Positions 51,013-60,500 of a DNA stretch of 64,000 nucleotides are shown here, in pieces (the stretch's first letter is position 1; the number at the start of each line of letters is the position of its first letter). Made by a program: the position numbers and the translations under genes. The notes beneath the pieces are model-generated. The model was not told the DNA's origin and did not search any database. It worked only from the letters and a program-made list of their open reading frames with translations. The stretch comes from CAZWRN01 sp964446685 (lineage in GTDB: Bacteria > Patescibacteriota > Microgenomatia > Daviesbacterales > UBA10151): the NCBI GenBank assembly GCA_964446685.1, contig CAYUPO010000001.1, forward strand, positions 154,047 through 218,046. The letters run 5' to 3'.

Positions 51013-51633
51013 ATGTCTGCTAAAGTAAAACTTGTAGCTCCCAATGATCCAATATTAAATCAGATCTCTTATGCTATTCCAGAAGATCAAATTAACTCTT
51101 TTCAAACAAAACAAGAAATAGAATCCGTGCTTGAAGTTGCCTATGGCAACAGAAAAGACCGTCAGAAACCAACGGTCGTCGGATTAGCAGCCCCACAAAT
51201 CGGTATTTCAAAAAGAATTATAGCTGTTGATATCGGTGCTGATGGCAAAGGAAATCTGGCGGATCTGAGGATTTATATAAACCCTGAAATCATTTGGAGA
51301 TCCGATGGAACCAATGAATGGTATGAAGGCTGCTGGTCGACAGATAGAGTCTGCGGGATTGTCTCCCGTCCTACAACGATTAAAATTAAGGCTTTAAATA
51401 TAAACGGTGAAGAAGTACTGGAAGAACATAGCGGGTATGTTGCCCGAATATTTCAACATGAAATAGATCATTTAAACGGCAAAGAATTTATTACCCATAT
51501 TACTGATGATAATAATTTACACTGGGTAGAAGAATCAGAATTTCCAGCATATCGCAATCAGGAAGCCTGGAGAAATTGGCCAAATAAATGTCCGAGAGAA
51601 AAATGGATTGAAATTAAAGGGCTTCCAATTTAG
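51013..51633 (+). CDS. Peptide deformylase 2
   Basis: 206 residues. Motifs: VVGLAAPQIGISKRI (motif 1, GxGLAAxQ lacks the first G), EGCWSTD (motif 2, EGCxS, metal Cys), FQHEIDHLNG (motif 3). The metal site is intact, so it is probably active. It differs from def at 34051 by an extended loop (YEGCWSTDRVCGIVSRP) and a ~40-residue C-terminal extension. Two deformylases in one genome can serve different substrates or give resistance to deformylase inhibitors. Confidence 0.9.
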   Translation: MSAKVKLVAPNDPILNQISYAIPEDQINSFQTKQEIESVLEVAYGNRKDRQKPTVVGLAAPQIGISKRIIAVDIGADGKGNLADLRIYINPEIIWRSDGTNEWYEGCWSTDRVCGIVSRPTTIKIKALNINGEEVLEEHSGYVARIFQHEIDHLNGKEFITHITDDNNLHWVEESEFPAYRNQEAWRNWPNKCPREKWIEIKGLPI

Positions 51634-51636
51634 CAC

Positions 51637-52308
51637 TCATGTATCTAAGTGCTTCAGGTAATTCAGTTCTTTTGCATAGGCCAGTTGTTTATATAAAAAA
51701 TTAATATAGGAAGATGAGGATTTAAATTGGTTAAGTACAATTTCACTTCCACAGATACTTTTTCCAGGCTTATTGTAGTAGTCGGGTAAAGAACTCCATT
51801 TGTAACTTAGCAGCTGTTTAAATCCCTTCACAACTCCTCCAACCAGAGGGTTTAAATGGATATAGCGACTCACATGAAGTAACTGTTCATCACTTTCTAT
51901 TAAAACTGCCTGAAACTTACCAGTTAGTAAATGACCAGTTCTACTGTTTTTAGTATTATAAAACCTGGTATAACTATTTTGAAATTTGCTCATAAATTTT
52001 GAGATACCCTGATCGATGGTTTGTTTAAGCAGGAAATGGAAATGATTTGGCATTAAGCAGAATGCGACAATTTCTACTTGTTTTTCATTGCTTTTTAAAA
52101 CTAAATCCCAAATTGATTGACGGATATCGTAATTAAGTTTAATTAATGCTGAATATTTAATTGGTGTTTTTTGATGACGGTAATAGTTTATTTGATTGAT
52201 ACACCTTTTGTAACAACTAGTGGATTCAAAAATCGAACATTTATTCACTCCACGATTAAATACATGGTAATACTCCCCTGTAACTAATGGTATTTTTCTG
52301 CCTGGCAT
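51637..52308 (-). CDS. REP-associated tyrosine transposase (RAYT, Y1 family)
   Basis: 223 residues. Motifs: PLVTGEYYHVFNRGVNKCSIF at the N-terminus, AFCLMPNHFHFLLKQ (HUH metal site), the catalytic Tyr in FQNSYTRFYN, and HLLTGKFQAVLIES...RYIHLNPL. RAYTs are single-copy host-resident relatives of IS200 transposases that act on REP palindromes. No flanking REP pair is seen here, but many REP-like elements lie elsewhere in the window. The start at 52308 is preferred (MPGRKIP). It converges with the deformylase gene at 3 nt. Confidence 0.93.
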   Translation of the reverse strand: MPGRKIPLVTGEYYHVFNRGVNKCSIFESTSCYKRCINQINYYRHQKTPIKYSALIKLNYDIRQSIWDLVLKSNEKQVEIVAFCLMPNHFHFLLKQTIDQGISKFMSKFQNSYTRFYNTKNSRTGHLLTGKFQAVLIESDEQLLHVSRYIHLNPLVGGVVKGFKQLLSYKWSSLPDYYNKPGKSICGSEIVLNQFKSSSSYINFLYKQLAYAKELNYLKHLDT

Positions 52309-52427
52309 AAATTGCTTGAGCAGATGTAGACTTTAATACAATTTCCTACCAAAATCAACCATATTTACCTTCCCACCTTAGAGGTGGAAAAAAAAGGTTT
52401 ATTAGAAAGGTATTTTTTGTGAGGGGA

Positions 52428-53183
52428 TTAGAAATTTACTTTTATTCTGGCATTTGAAATATATGCATCATATCCGGTCAAAGATTTAATCTGCAGGGTA
52501 AAAGTTGATTTGCTGTTCCAGGTAAATGTTCCTCCACTCACCCATTCATCCTGATAATTTCCGGTTGAAACTTCAGAGGCTGTTGCGGCTGTTCCGCTGA
52601 CAAAGAGTCTGGCAAAAGCCTTGCCATTTCCATCCCTGACTCGCATATAGGCTTCAAGCTGCAGACTTTTATATCCCGGATACATAGCAGGATCAAAAGC
52701 CAAAGTCATTGTAGAGATCTCTGTCCAGTCAGTACTGGGTGAACTTCCACCATAACCTAAAGCATAAAGGTACATTGGGCCTGTAACTTTGGCTGTTGTA
52801 GCAACTGCCACAGGCGTCGCACTGGGGGCTACAGAATATGTTGTGGTTGAGCCTTCCAGTTTGGCGATTCTTGAATTAAGATCATCTATCTGTTTTTCCA
52901 GATTATCAACTTTGGTATCAAACCCTGTTAGTTTGGCGATCTGCTTTGCTAAGTCATTTATTCTGGAAACTATAACTGTATCCTCGGCACTTAATTCTAA
53001 TGGAGGAGGAACTGATGCTTCAGCTGTTATTGGGGAGGCGGGATTTGACTGATCAACAGTATCCTGTTTTTGAATAACGGCCTGTTTGACTTTTGGAGTA
53101 GTTTGTCTTTGGTAGAGAAGAAAACCAACTACTGTTGAGAGTAATAGTCCAACTATAACAATAGGCAGGATGAATTTGAGCAT
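52428..53183 (-). CDS. Anchored coiled-coil exported protein
   Basis: 251 residues. Membrane helix (FILPIVIVGLLLSTVVGFLLY), a Pro/Thr linker, a short coiled coil (~residues 67-112, INDLAKQIAKLTGFDTKVDNLEKQIDDLNSRIAKLE), then a ~110-residue beta-rich domain (MYLYALGYGGSSPSTDWTEIST to ISNARIKVNF). It follows the 53189-56380 gene with a 5-nt gap and is probably co-expressed with it. Confidence 0.65.
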   Translation of the reverse strand: MLKFILPIVIVGLLLSTVVGFLLYQRQTTPKVKQAVIQKQDTVDQSNPASPITAEASVPPPLELSAEDTVIVSRINDLAKQIAKLTGFDTKVDNLEKQIDDLNSRIAKLEGSTTTYSVAPSATPVAVATTAKVTGPMYLYALGYGGSSPSTDWTEISTMTLAFDPAMYPGYKSLQLEAYMRVRDGNGKAFARLFVSGTAATASEVSTGNYQDEWVSGGTFTWNSKSTFTLQIKSLTGYDAYISNARIKVNF

Positions 53184-53188
53184 TTTAA

Positions 53189-56100
53189 CTAGTATTGACC
53201 ATACTCAAACCGGATGAATTTACAGGAATCAGTATCAACAACTCGAGTGTAATATCCATCTTTGAGAGTACCAAGTTCCAGATTATCATTTGACTGAACG
53301 AGTCTGGCCGGAGTGTAGTTTAACTGACCTTCAACCTGCGAGTTATCACTACTATAAATTGCCCCGCTGAAATCAAAAGCTGCTGTTAATGGACCTTTAG
53401 CTCTGACACATTTTGGATCTGCTCCGACCCGGTAAATGGCGTTAGCGTCATATGCCGGAGGAGCCACACTCCATTCTGCCCGGTAACGAATCTTCCCGCT
53501 TTCTGACGCAACTATTGTTGGAGTTATAGCATTTGAAGTAGCTATTTTGGTGGATGAATTTGGGTTAGATTTTGGTGATTTATATAGTGAAAAAGTCATT
53601 GTATCTATTTTAGCTTTAGTCACATCTTTTCCTTCAACTTTGCCAAAAGCTTCAAATTTAAAATTGCCTTGTGATGGATTGGAGATATTAATAGCATTAA
53701 ATCCGTCACACTTACAGGCGGCCTCATCAAAAGGCTCCACACAGGTTTTAGGTTCTCCTGGTGTTGTGCTTTCACAGACAGTACAGCCATCCTTGACAGC
53801 ACCGGCGCACTGATCGTCTCTGGTACAGCTGGTTCCACAGGCAGGCGGTTTGGAACAGACCTTACCAGTTCCTGTTGAACTTGGTAAACAAACAGTACAG
53901 CCATCTTTCGTTGATCCGGCACACTGATCATCTCTGACACAACCGGATCCACAGACTGGTGGTTTGGCGCAAACCTTACCTGTTCCTGCAGCATTAGGTT
54001 CACAGGATGTGCACCCTTCTTTATTACCGAAACAATCTTTGCTATCAGAACAGGTGGCGTTACAGGCCAGTGGAGGAGGCTGACAGACATTTTCTCCGGC
54101 TTCGTTTGGCCGACATTCGACACAACCGCTAGGCATTCCCAGACACTGATCAGTGGACTGACAGGACTGGTTACAGGCCAAACAACTCACAGTTGGAATA
54201 TTGTTTTTCTGAAGTACACCATAGCAGGATTCGGTGGTTCCACAACTTTTACGATTGTTATAAGTAACATCATTCCAGCCAGGAATACCAGCATCAGTAA
54301 ATAATTTATCTTCAGTTTTATCTGATGCGACCAGTCCGACATGTTCTATAAAGGGGATTAGTTCAATTTTGACATTTTGCGGACCGCAAACATTGGCCTC
54401 ACCAGGAGTAATAATTAAATTCTGTGTAAAATTGGTCCCCCCTCCACCTCCATTGGATCCCAAATTACTAAATACTGCTCTATTTGTGCCGCCATTAATT
54501 TTAACCCCTTCGCTACTACCATTTACATATGCTCTGACAATTAACCCGATTTTTGAATTTCCACAACCATATCCTTTAAATTGTCCGGAGACAGGCACTT
54601 TAAACCCATTGTTTTCAAATACTATCTGATCCTGTGTATCCAGAAAAGTAAAATTGGTTTCATCAGGAGCACTAACAATTGCAATCAGACAGCCGCCCTG
54701 ACCATCATCTCCCTGTGGCTGAGGATTGTCTGCTTTCCAGACTGGTCCCGGACAGGGCTGACCTCTTCTAAAAGCGGTAATTCCCTCATAATGAACACTA
54801 ACTGCTGAACCAGGTCCAATTTCTACAGCACTCGCGGACTTTACCAGTGAAAGTGTTGGAAGTCCTACTATATTAAGATCAGTTAGCATAAAACCTGTCA
54901 CTAATACTCCAATTATGGCTACCGCTACAGGTGTTATAACCGTTTTTGAAGGACCAGTCGATGATGGTGGCGTCAAAGGAGGATCAGATTTTTGTTTGTT
55001 TTTCTTTCTCAATCTGTAAAATATATATCCCGCAATAGTTAGTAGTACCAATAATATACCGATCACCCACCAGACAGCTTTTTTAGAACTGGAATAACTA
55101 TCTCCGGCGACTACCGGAACTGATACTTTAATCTCTTTAGATGCTAGTTCTCTGCCGTTATTTAATACTTTGGCAGTGACTGTTGGATTTGTACATTTTT
55201 TGTCGACAGCTACACTTAAGACCTGATCCGGCCAGATATTCTGATTGGGATCAACACTCATTTTTTGTTCACTTTGGCCGCATAATTGTCCGCTGCCATC
55301 TTTTATAGAAACTGCAATTGCAGCATCAGTTAATGGTGTCCCCTGTAACTCGGGAGTTACAAACGCAGAAGATGAAGCACTGGAGAGTCCAAAATGCGAG
55401 ACAGGCCCACCTCCCCGCCAATAAAGATCCATTGATGGATCAGCCCCCACAGTTACTTTGGCTGTATCCCCTTTCTGATATTCGGATTTATCAAGCGTGA
55501 TGGATCTTATTAATGAAGATTCGCCGCCTACAATCCATCTGAAGGCAATCCGGGGAGAAACAATATTTCCCTGGCCATCCTGCAGATAGGAGAGAGATTC
55601 ATACACCTGAGGAGTTTCTAATGCCGGTAGGGCTAAATTAACTGATTTTGAAGATTTTGCAGCAATAGTAACCGGCGTCTTATCAGAAAAAATCTGATTA
55701 CCTTTTTTATCTGCGACAGAGTTGACTGCATATTCAGCCTGGGAAAAAACAGTTAAAGAGGTTGTACTGGGATTACTAACCATACATTTTGCGATCGGGG
55801 CTTCTTTTGGTGCCACATTTGGCCCGATTATAGGATCGTATTCAACTTTATTTACCACTAAAACACATTTGCCAATATTTAAAAAAGTACCACTACCGTT
55901 TAACGCCAGATCTTTGGCAAAGCCGCCAATCAGCACATCCCCGTCTGCAAAGACTGATAACTGGAATTTATAAGTACTGGTGACAATGGCCTGACTATAG
56001 TTGATCTTTAAAGGAAAATTCTTCACCTGTCCCGCACCTAAATCAAATTTTTCGGAAGTAGAAAAATCAAGTAAAGGCCCTTGGGTAAATTCAGTTGTCT

Positions 56101-56380
56101 GACGCCCATTGATAGTCGCTGACTTAGCGATATCAGCTCCTTGTAATCTGGTTGTATAGTACACGTCCCGATAATTGACCTGATTTGGATTTGTTAATTC
56201 AACAGTGGCAGTTAAAACTCCCTGATTTAAGTTTTCACCTAATATTTTGATAGTGACTGGCTTTTGAGAGACAACAGGCTGACTTTGCTGAGCACTGACC
56301 TTAAAGGGCAAAATCGACAAAATAAGAGCTATTATTATTAAAAAAGATCCGCAATTTTTTAAAAAACTTTGTTTTATCAT
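53189..56380 (-). CDS. Large Cys-rich surface protein
   Basis: 1063 residues. Signal peptide at the N-terminus (FLIIIALILSILPFKVSA); a beta-rich region (~30-430); a membrane helix (KKAVWWVIGILLVLLTIAGYIFY) and a second hydrophobic segment (VAIIGVLVTGFMLTDLNIVGL); then Cys-rich modules (~745-880), about four units of CxxxCxxDxxCxGxxxGCxxCxPxxxGxxKVC; and a ~190-residue C-terminal domain ending SCKFIRFEYGQY. The Cys pattern suggests disulfide-rich binding repeats. The C-terminal part matches the next gene. Function unknown. Confidence 0.75.
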   Translation of the reverse strand: MIKQSFLKNCGSFLIIIALILSILPFKVSAQQSQPVVSQKPVTIKILGENLNQGVLTATVELTNPNQVNYRDVYYTTRLQGADIAKSATINGRQTTEFTQGPLLDFSTSEKFDLGAGQVKNFPLKINYSQAIVTSTYKFQLSVFADGDVLIGGFAKDLALNGSGTFLNIGKCVLVVNKVEYDPIIGPNVAPKEAPIAKCMVSNPSTTSLTVFSQAEYAVNSVADKKGNQIFSDKTPVTIAAKSSKSVNLALPALETPQVYESLSYLQDGQGNIVSPRIAFRWIVGGESSLIRSITLDKSEYQKGDTAKVTVGADPSMDLYWRGGGPVSHFGLSSASSSAFVTPELQGTPLTDAAIAVSIKDGSGQLCGQSEQKMSVDPNQNIWPDQVLSVAVDKKCTNPTVTAKVLNNGRELASKEIKVSVPVVAGDSYSSSKKAVWWVIGILLVLLTIAGYIFYRLRKKNKQKSDPPLTPPSSTGPSKTVITPVAVAIIGVLVTGFMLTDLNIVGLPTLSLVKSASAVEIGPGSAVSVHYEGITAFRRGQPCPGPVWKADNPQPQGDDGQGGCLIAIVSAPDETNFTFLDTQDQIVFENNGFKVPVSGQFKGYGCGNSKIGLIVRAYVNGSSEGVKINGGTNRAVFSNLGSNGGGGGTNFTQNLIITPGEANVCGPQNVKIELIPFIEHVGLVASDKTEDKLFTDAGIPGWNDVTYNNRKSCGTTESCYGVLQKNNIPTVSCLACNQSCQSTDQCLGMPSGCVECRPNEAGENVCQPPPLACNATCSDSKDCFGNKEGCTSCEPNAAGTGKVCAKPPVCGSGCVRDDQCAGSTKDGCTVCLPSSTGTGKVCSKPPACGTSCTRDDQCAGAVKDGCTVCESTTPGEPKTCVEPFDEAACKCDGFNAINISNPSQGNFKFEAFGKVEGKDVTKAKIDTMTFSLYKSPKSNPNSSTKIATSNAITPTIVASESGKIRYRAEWSVAPPAYDANAIYRVGADPKCVRAKGPLTAAFDFSGAIYSSDNSQVEGQLNYTPARLVQSNDNLELGTLKDGYYTRVVDTDSCKFIRFEYGQY

Positions 56381-56480
56381 TTTGAGAATATGAATATTAA
56401 TAAGCTCAGAAATTAGCCTTAATTTATCCTAGCAAAGTAAAAAATTAAAATCTACAGGGAGTTTTTAGAGGTACTTTTAA

Positions 56481-58763
56481 TTAATACTGCCCATATTCAA
56501 ATCTGATAAAACTGCAGGAATCAGTATCCTTAATAGTAGTGTAATAACCGTCTTTGAGTGTTCCCAGCTCCAAATTGTCATTTTGCACTAGTCTAACAGG
56601 TGAATAGTTTAATGTTTCACCCATAACTCTGGATGTATCACTGCTATAAAGTGAGGTATTTCCGGAAAAATCAAAGGCATCACTTAGTTTAACCGGCTTC
56701 TTAGCGCATTTAGGTGTTGCACCAACCCGGTAAATGGCATTGGCATCATATGCTGGTGGTTTGACACTCCATTCAGCCCGATATTTTACTTTGCCGCTTT
56801 CGCTTGAAACGATTGTCGGGGTAATAGCATTTGAGGTAGCCACTTTTGTCGAAATATTAGGATTATTTTTGGGGGATTTATATAGCGTGAAAGTCATTGA
56901 ATCTATTTTGGCTCTGGAAACATCATTCCCTTCAACTTTGCCAAAAGCCTCAAACTTGAAGTCCCCCTCGGAAGGATTTGAGATATTAATGGCATTAAAC
57001 CCATCACATTTACACATCGCATCATTAAATGGGGTTTGACAGGTATTGGCTCCGGAAGTTGTAGGTGCACATTCGGTACAACCATCTTTGGCAGTTGCAC
57101 AATAGGTATCACTAGTACAACTGACATTACAAGCTGGTGGCTTCTGGCAGGATCCTGCAATACAGGCAGTACAACCGTCTTTAACAGCTCCGGCACATTG
57201 ATCATCTCGGGTACAGGAGGAATTACAAGCTACAGGCGGACGACAAACTTTTCCGGTTCCCGCATCGTTTGGAATACAGACACTGCAGCCACTGGTTGAC
57301 TTCTCACATTCAGTATTTGAATTACAGCTTTCATTGCAGGCTGGTGGTGGAGTTGGGGTTGGAGTTGGTGTAGGGGTTGGTGTAGGGGTGGGAGTAGGTG
57401 AAGGTGGCGGCGGACCGCAAACAACATCCTGTTGAATAGTCACATCACCATTTGGCACAATAATTCCACTCAGGGGGGATAGCACATTGACTCTGGTATT
57501 ATTACTTGGGCTCAGTGTACAGGCTTCTCCATTATATGTAGCTGTGAAAGTTTGCGGATTACAGATACACGATAATTGGTAGTCAGTGCCGGTATTATAT
57601 TTCCCGTCACTACCAGTTGTTAAAGTCTTGCCATTTGGGAGATTACAACCGGATAAAATATTAATTACCACACCAGGCAGGGGAAGACCAGTCATAGTTG
57701 TTGCTTTGCCGTACCAGGCGCCCGATCTAGATCCATTATTATCGCCATTATTACTACTGTCATCATTGCTACTCTGATTTGAACCATTATCCTGTGCAAA
57801 AGTCTGTTTTATCCTCAAATTATTCAAAAATTCGGAAATCATACTTGTTGAAACATCAGTTTCTTTTCTTTTTATTTCTAACCATTCTTCATATGTACTA
57901 TATTGCGCATTAACTGATTTTTGATCAATTTGAGAAAAAATATACAACTCTTCAACTGGTTTTCCTTCTCTTAAAATGCCACCACCCAAATATAGCGGAG
58001 TCAGCTGGCCTTGTTCTGTATTCCAGAGTAATTCATTAAATCCAGGCCAAAAAGTGGCAGTACCATTTTTGTAGTATTTAAAAGAGGCAAGCGCATTTGA
58101 TTGCCAGGCGGGATCAATTGCAGCGATAGTTTTATCGGATTTTATTTTTTCCCCTGCTTCATCGATGGTCATTTCTCCACTTTTAACTTTGTCATAAAGC
58201 GGTTTTATCTTGGCATAAGCTATTTTCTTGCTATTTTCTATTCCACCTGGCCCAATGTGCTGATTATTGTAAAACCAAACCATGACTGTTTTTCCAGTGA
58301 TAACACTACCCTGGCTATTTACTTTTTCAATAACCTGGTTGACTACATTTGTTCGTTTTAGATATTGATCCTGGGACATACCTGATCCACTGGGATAATC
58401 AGAAATCAAACCGTCTTTTTTAGCTGCTGCCAGTGTGATCTGATCATTAATTATTTTTTGGGTAATAGCCTTTTTAGCCTCAGCAGATGGGGTAGCTGGA
58501 TAAAATTTCAGCTCATTGTCTATATAATTATCCGTCAGTTCAACTCCTCCAACTTTAGCAATTACCACTTCGCCGGTTTCCTGATCGGATCCTCTGGTAA
58601 GAAATACCATTAAAACCAACAACATTAGTCCCAAAAAAACGGAACCGGCTAATACCAGTTTCTGTTTTTGGGTTAAATTTTTCAGTTTGGTAAAAAAAGA
58701 GTTGTTTGGTGATACTGGATTGGGCTGAATGTTTGACTGGTCTGAAGTGACTGATGTTTCCAT
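56481..58763 (-). CDS. Anchored protein: SurA-like N-region, Cys-rich repeats, shared C-domain
   Basis: 760 residues. A membrane helix near residues 37-59 (LVLAGSVFLGLMLLVLMVFL); a SurA/peptidyl-prolyl isomerase N-terminal-like helical region (~65-320: VIAKVGGVELTDNYIDNEL); a Ser/Asn linker; a beta module (~350-440, ATTMTGLPLPGVVINIL...LTTGSDGKY, Cna-B-like); a PT linker; three Cys-rich modules; and the same ~190-residue C-terminal domain as 53189-56380, again ending FIRFEYGQY. The two genes are tandem paralogues only in their C-terminal halves. No PPIase catalytic domain is visible. Confidence 0.75.
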   Translation of the reverse strand: METSVTSDQSNIQPNPVSPNNSFFTKLKNLTQKQKLVLAGSVFLGLMLLVLMVFLTRGSDQETGEVVIAKVGGVELTDNYIDNELKFYPATPSAEAKKAITQKIINDQITLAAAKKDGLISDYPSGSGMSQDQYLKRTNVVNQVIEKVNSQGSVITGKTVMVWFYNNQHIGPGGIENSKKIAYAKIKPLYDKVKSGEMTIDEAGEKIKSDKTIAAIDPAWQSNALASFKYYKNGTATFWPGFNELLWNTEQGQLTPLYLGGGILREGKPVEELYIFSQIDQKSVNAQYSTYEEWLEIKRKETDVSTSMISEFLNNLRIKQTFAQDNGSNQSSNDDSSNNGDNNGSRSGAWYGKATTMTGLPLPGVVINILSGCNLPNGKTLTTGSDGKYNTGTDYQLSCICNPQTFTATYNGEACTLSPSNNTRVNVLSPLSGIIVPNGDVTIQQDVVCGPPPPSPTPTPTPTPTPTPTPTPPPACNESCNSNTECEKSTSGCSVCIPNDAGTGKVCRPPVACNSSCTRDDQCAGAVKDGCTACIAGSCQKPPACNVSCTSDTYCATAKDGCTECAPTTSGANTCQTPFNDAMCKCDGFNAINISNPSEGDFKFEAFGKVEGNDVSRAKIDSMTFTLYKSPKNNPNISTKVATSNAITPTIVSSESGKVKYRAEWSVKPPAYDANAIYRVGATPKCAKKPVKLSDAFDFSGNTSLYSSDTSRVMGETLNYSPVRLVQNDNLELGTLKDGYYTTIKDTDSCSFIRFEYGQY

Positions 58764-58845
58764 AAAAAGGATATCTATTTTAAACTTACACTATTTGGCT
58801 GGTAAAAATAAAGCCTTGAACTCGAAAGATGAAGTTCTAAAAAGT

Positions 58846-58851
58846 TATACT
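58846..58851 (+). promoter_or_regulatory. -10 box of the first ABC permease gene
   Basis: TATACT at 58846-58851 ends 6 nt before the ATG at 58858. The -35 is unclear. It supports the ATG at 58858 over the longer in-frame opening from 58729. Confidence 0.5.
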
Positions 58852-58857
58852 ATCTAT

Positions 58858-59655
58858 ATGCAGAAATACCTGACATTTTTTTATCTTTATTGGCAGAGCA
58901 TTCTGGCTTACCGGTTTGATACAACAGTCTATGCTTTAACCGGACTGATTACACCGTTTCTGGGACTGTTTATTTGGCTCTCAGTCAAATCAGAAAATCA
59001 GGCTCTTTCTTTTAACCTGAGTGAAATAATTTTTTATTTTCTGGCCGTTGCCTGGTGTTCCAATGTCACAACTGCCTGGTCGGCATATTTTATTTCTGAT
59101 GATATTAAAACGGGCAAGATTTTAGGATATATGGCTAAACCTTTCTCTCCATTGGAAAATGCAGCAATGAACAATCTGGCTGAAAAAACTTTTAAACTTA
59201 GCATTGTTACTTTGGCAGTAGTGTTAGGATGGATTTTATTTTCGCTGCATTACTCATTAACCTTACCAATTGTCTATCCTTTAATCCCATTGTCCCTGAT
59301 TGCTCTGCTATGCGGGATGACACTGATGATTTTGTTTGATGTTTGTATGGGGCTTGCGGCTTTTTGGCTACCGGAAACAGATTTTTTAATCAACTTTTAT
59401 TTTATGATGGACACTTTGCTGACAGGCAGAATAATTCCTTTAAATTTTCTGCCGCCTTTTTTGCAAAGCATCAGTCCTTATCTGCCATTTAGATATATCA
59501 TTTCTTTTCCGATAGAAATTGTGATGGGAAAATTATCCGGAATTGATCTGATCAAAGGATTTATATTACTGATTATCTGGACCATATTTTTTTGGGTACT
59601 TCAAAAACTACTTTATGCCAAAGGCACAAAAAATTATCAGAGTTTTGGAGGTTAA
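58858..59655 (+). CDS. ABC-2 type permease (COG4587-like), pair A
   Basis: 265 residues with six membrane helices. It begins MQKYLTFFYLYWQSILAYRFDTTVYALTG, and has the ABC-2 landmarks DDIKTGKILGYMAKPF (an xxGxLxxxLxKP-type coupling loop) and an FPIEIVMGKLSG segment near the C-terminus. The longer frame from 58729 was rejected because it runs through the divergent gene's 5' end and lacks a promoter. Two nt separate it from the next gene. Confidence 0.85.
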   Translation: MQKYLTFFYLYWQSILAYRFDTTVYALTGLITPFLGLFIWLSVKSENQALSFNLSEIIFYFLAVAWCSNVTTAWSAYFISDDIKTGKILGYMAKPFSPLENAAMNNLAEKTFKLSIVTLAVVLGWILFSLHYSLTLPIVYPLIPLSLIALLCGMTLMILFDVCMGLAAFWLPETDFLINFYFMMDTLLTGRIIPLNFLPPFLQSISPYLPFRYIISFPIEIVMGKLSGIDLIKGFILLIIWTIFFWVLQKLLYAKGTKNYQSFGG

Positions 59656-59657
59656 TT

Positions 59658-60443
59658 ATGAAATACTTAAAACTTTTTTTAACATTATTTAATCATTCAT
59701 CAAAAAGATATTTAGAGAGTAGACTCAGTACTCTGGGAAATATGTTTATTTCTTTGCTTAATTTTTTTATACAGCTGTATTTGATTGAAATTTTATTTAT
59801 GAATACTGTCTCTTTAGCTGGTTGGACTAAGCCTGAAGTATTTTTGATTGTAGGTATATCAAAACTTTTTGGGACAATTTTTAGTTTATTATTTCAAAGA
59901 AGTATTAACCATTTAGTCACAGAAATTGCTGAAGGCAACTTAGATCTTATTTTAACAAAACCTTTTAGTTCACAGTTTTATTATTCCTTTTTTCTGATCA
60001 GGTCATTTGAGATACTTAATTTGCTGATACCGATTACTTTAATTTGGTATTCTCTCTCAACTTTAAATAGTGTTTACTCGACTTTAAATCTAGTATTAAT
60101 GTTTATTATGGTTTTCTGTGGTGTAGTGATTTTTTATAGTATTTATCTGATGTTTGCTTCAATTACTTTTTGGGTTGGCAGATTTAGTGCATTTCCAAGT
60201 TTATATAATATTTTTAGTATTCCCTTATCAGTGCCACTGGATATCTATGGTAAAAATGCGGCGCTTTTTTTGACTTTTATTTTCCCATTAGCCTTTGTAG
60301 TAACAGTCCCGGCTCAGGTATTACTAGGAAAACTGGAGATCGCATATGTTGGTTTAGGAATATTTTTTGCCTCTTTTCTGCTTTTAGTTTCCATCAAAGT
60401 ATGGAATAAAGCACTATTAAACTACTCTTCAGCCAGCTCTTAA
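59658..60443 (+). CDS. ABC-2 type permease (COG3694-like), pair A
   Basis: 261 residues, six membrane helices. Landmarks: AEGNLDLILTKPFSSQFYY (the coupling loop, with GxLDLxLTKP) and FPLAFVVTVPAQVLLGKL. It starts at the ATG at 59658; the upstream extension from 59592 overlaps the previous gene. It forms a heteropair with the preceding permease. Followed by a CTTAATA heptamer array and the ATPase. Confidence 0.85.
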   Translation: MKYLKLFLTLFNHSSKRYLESRLSTLGNMFISLLNFFIQLYLIEILFMNTVSLAGWTKPEVFLIVGISKLFGTIFSLLFQRSINHLVTEIAEGNLDLILTKPFSSQFYYSFFLIRSFEILNLLIPITLIWYSLSTLNSVYSTLNLVLMFIMVFCGVVIFYSIYLMFASITFWVGRFSAFPSLYNIFSIPLSVPLDIYGKNAALFLTFIFPLAFVVTVPAQVLLGKLEIAYVGLGIFFASFLLLVSIKVWNKALLNYSSASS

Positions 60444-60471
60444 TACCGCTGTTTTTCAATATCTTAATACC

Positions 60472-60499
60472 TTATACTTAATACTTAATACTTAATACC
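60472..60499 (+). repeat. CTTAATA heptamer array
   Basis: CTTATACTTAATACTTAATA and CTTAATACC: about four units, ending right at the ATPase start. It is the same word as the mreC/pyrF array at 18838-18895, in a single arm. Confidence 0.9.
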
Positions 60500-60500
60500 T

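Noticed and set aside
52390..52410. Terminator between the RAYT gene and the 52428 gene (CCACCTTAGAGGTGG)
   Set aside because: The hairpin is followed by A-runs on the plus strand and by no T-run on the minus strand, so it fits neither direction.
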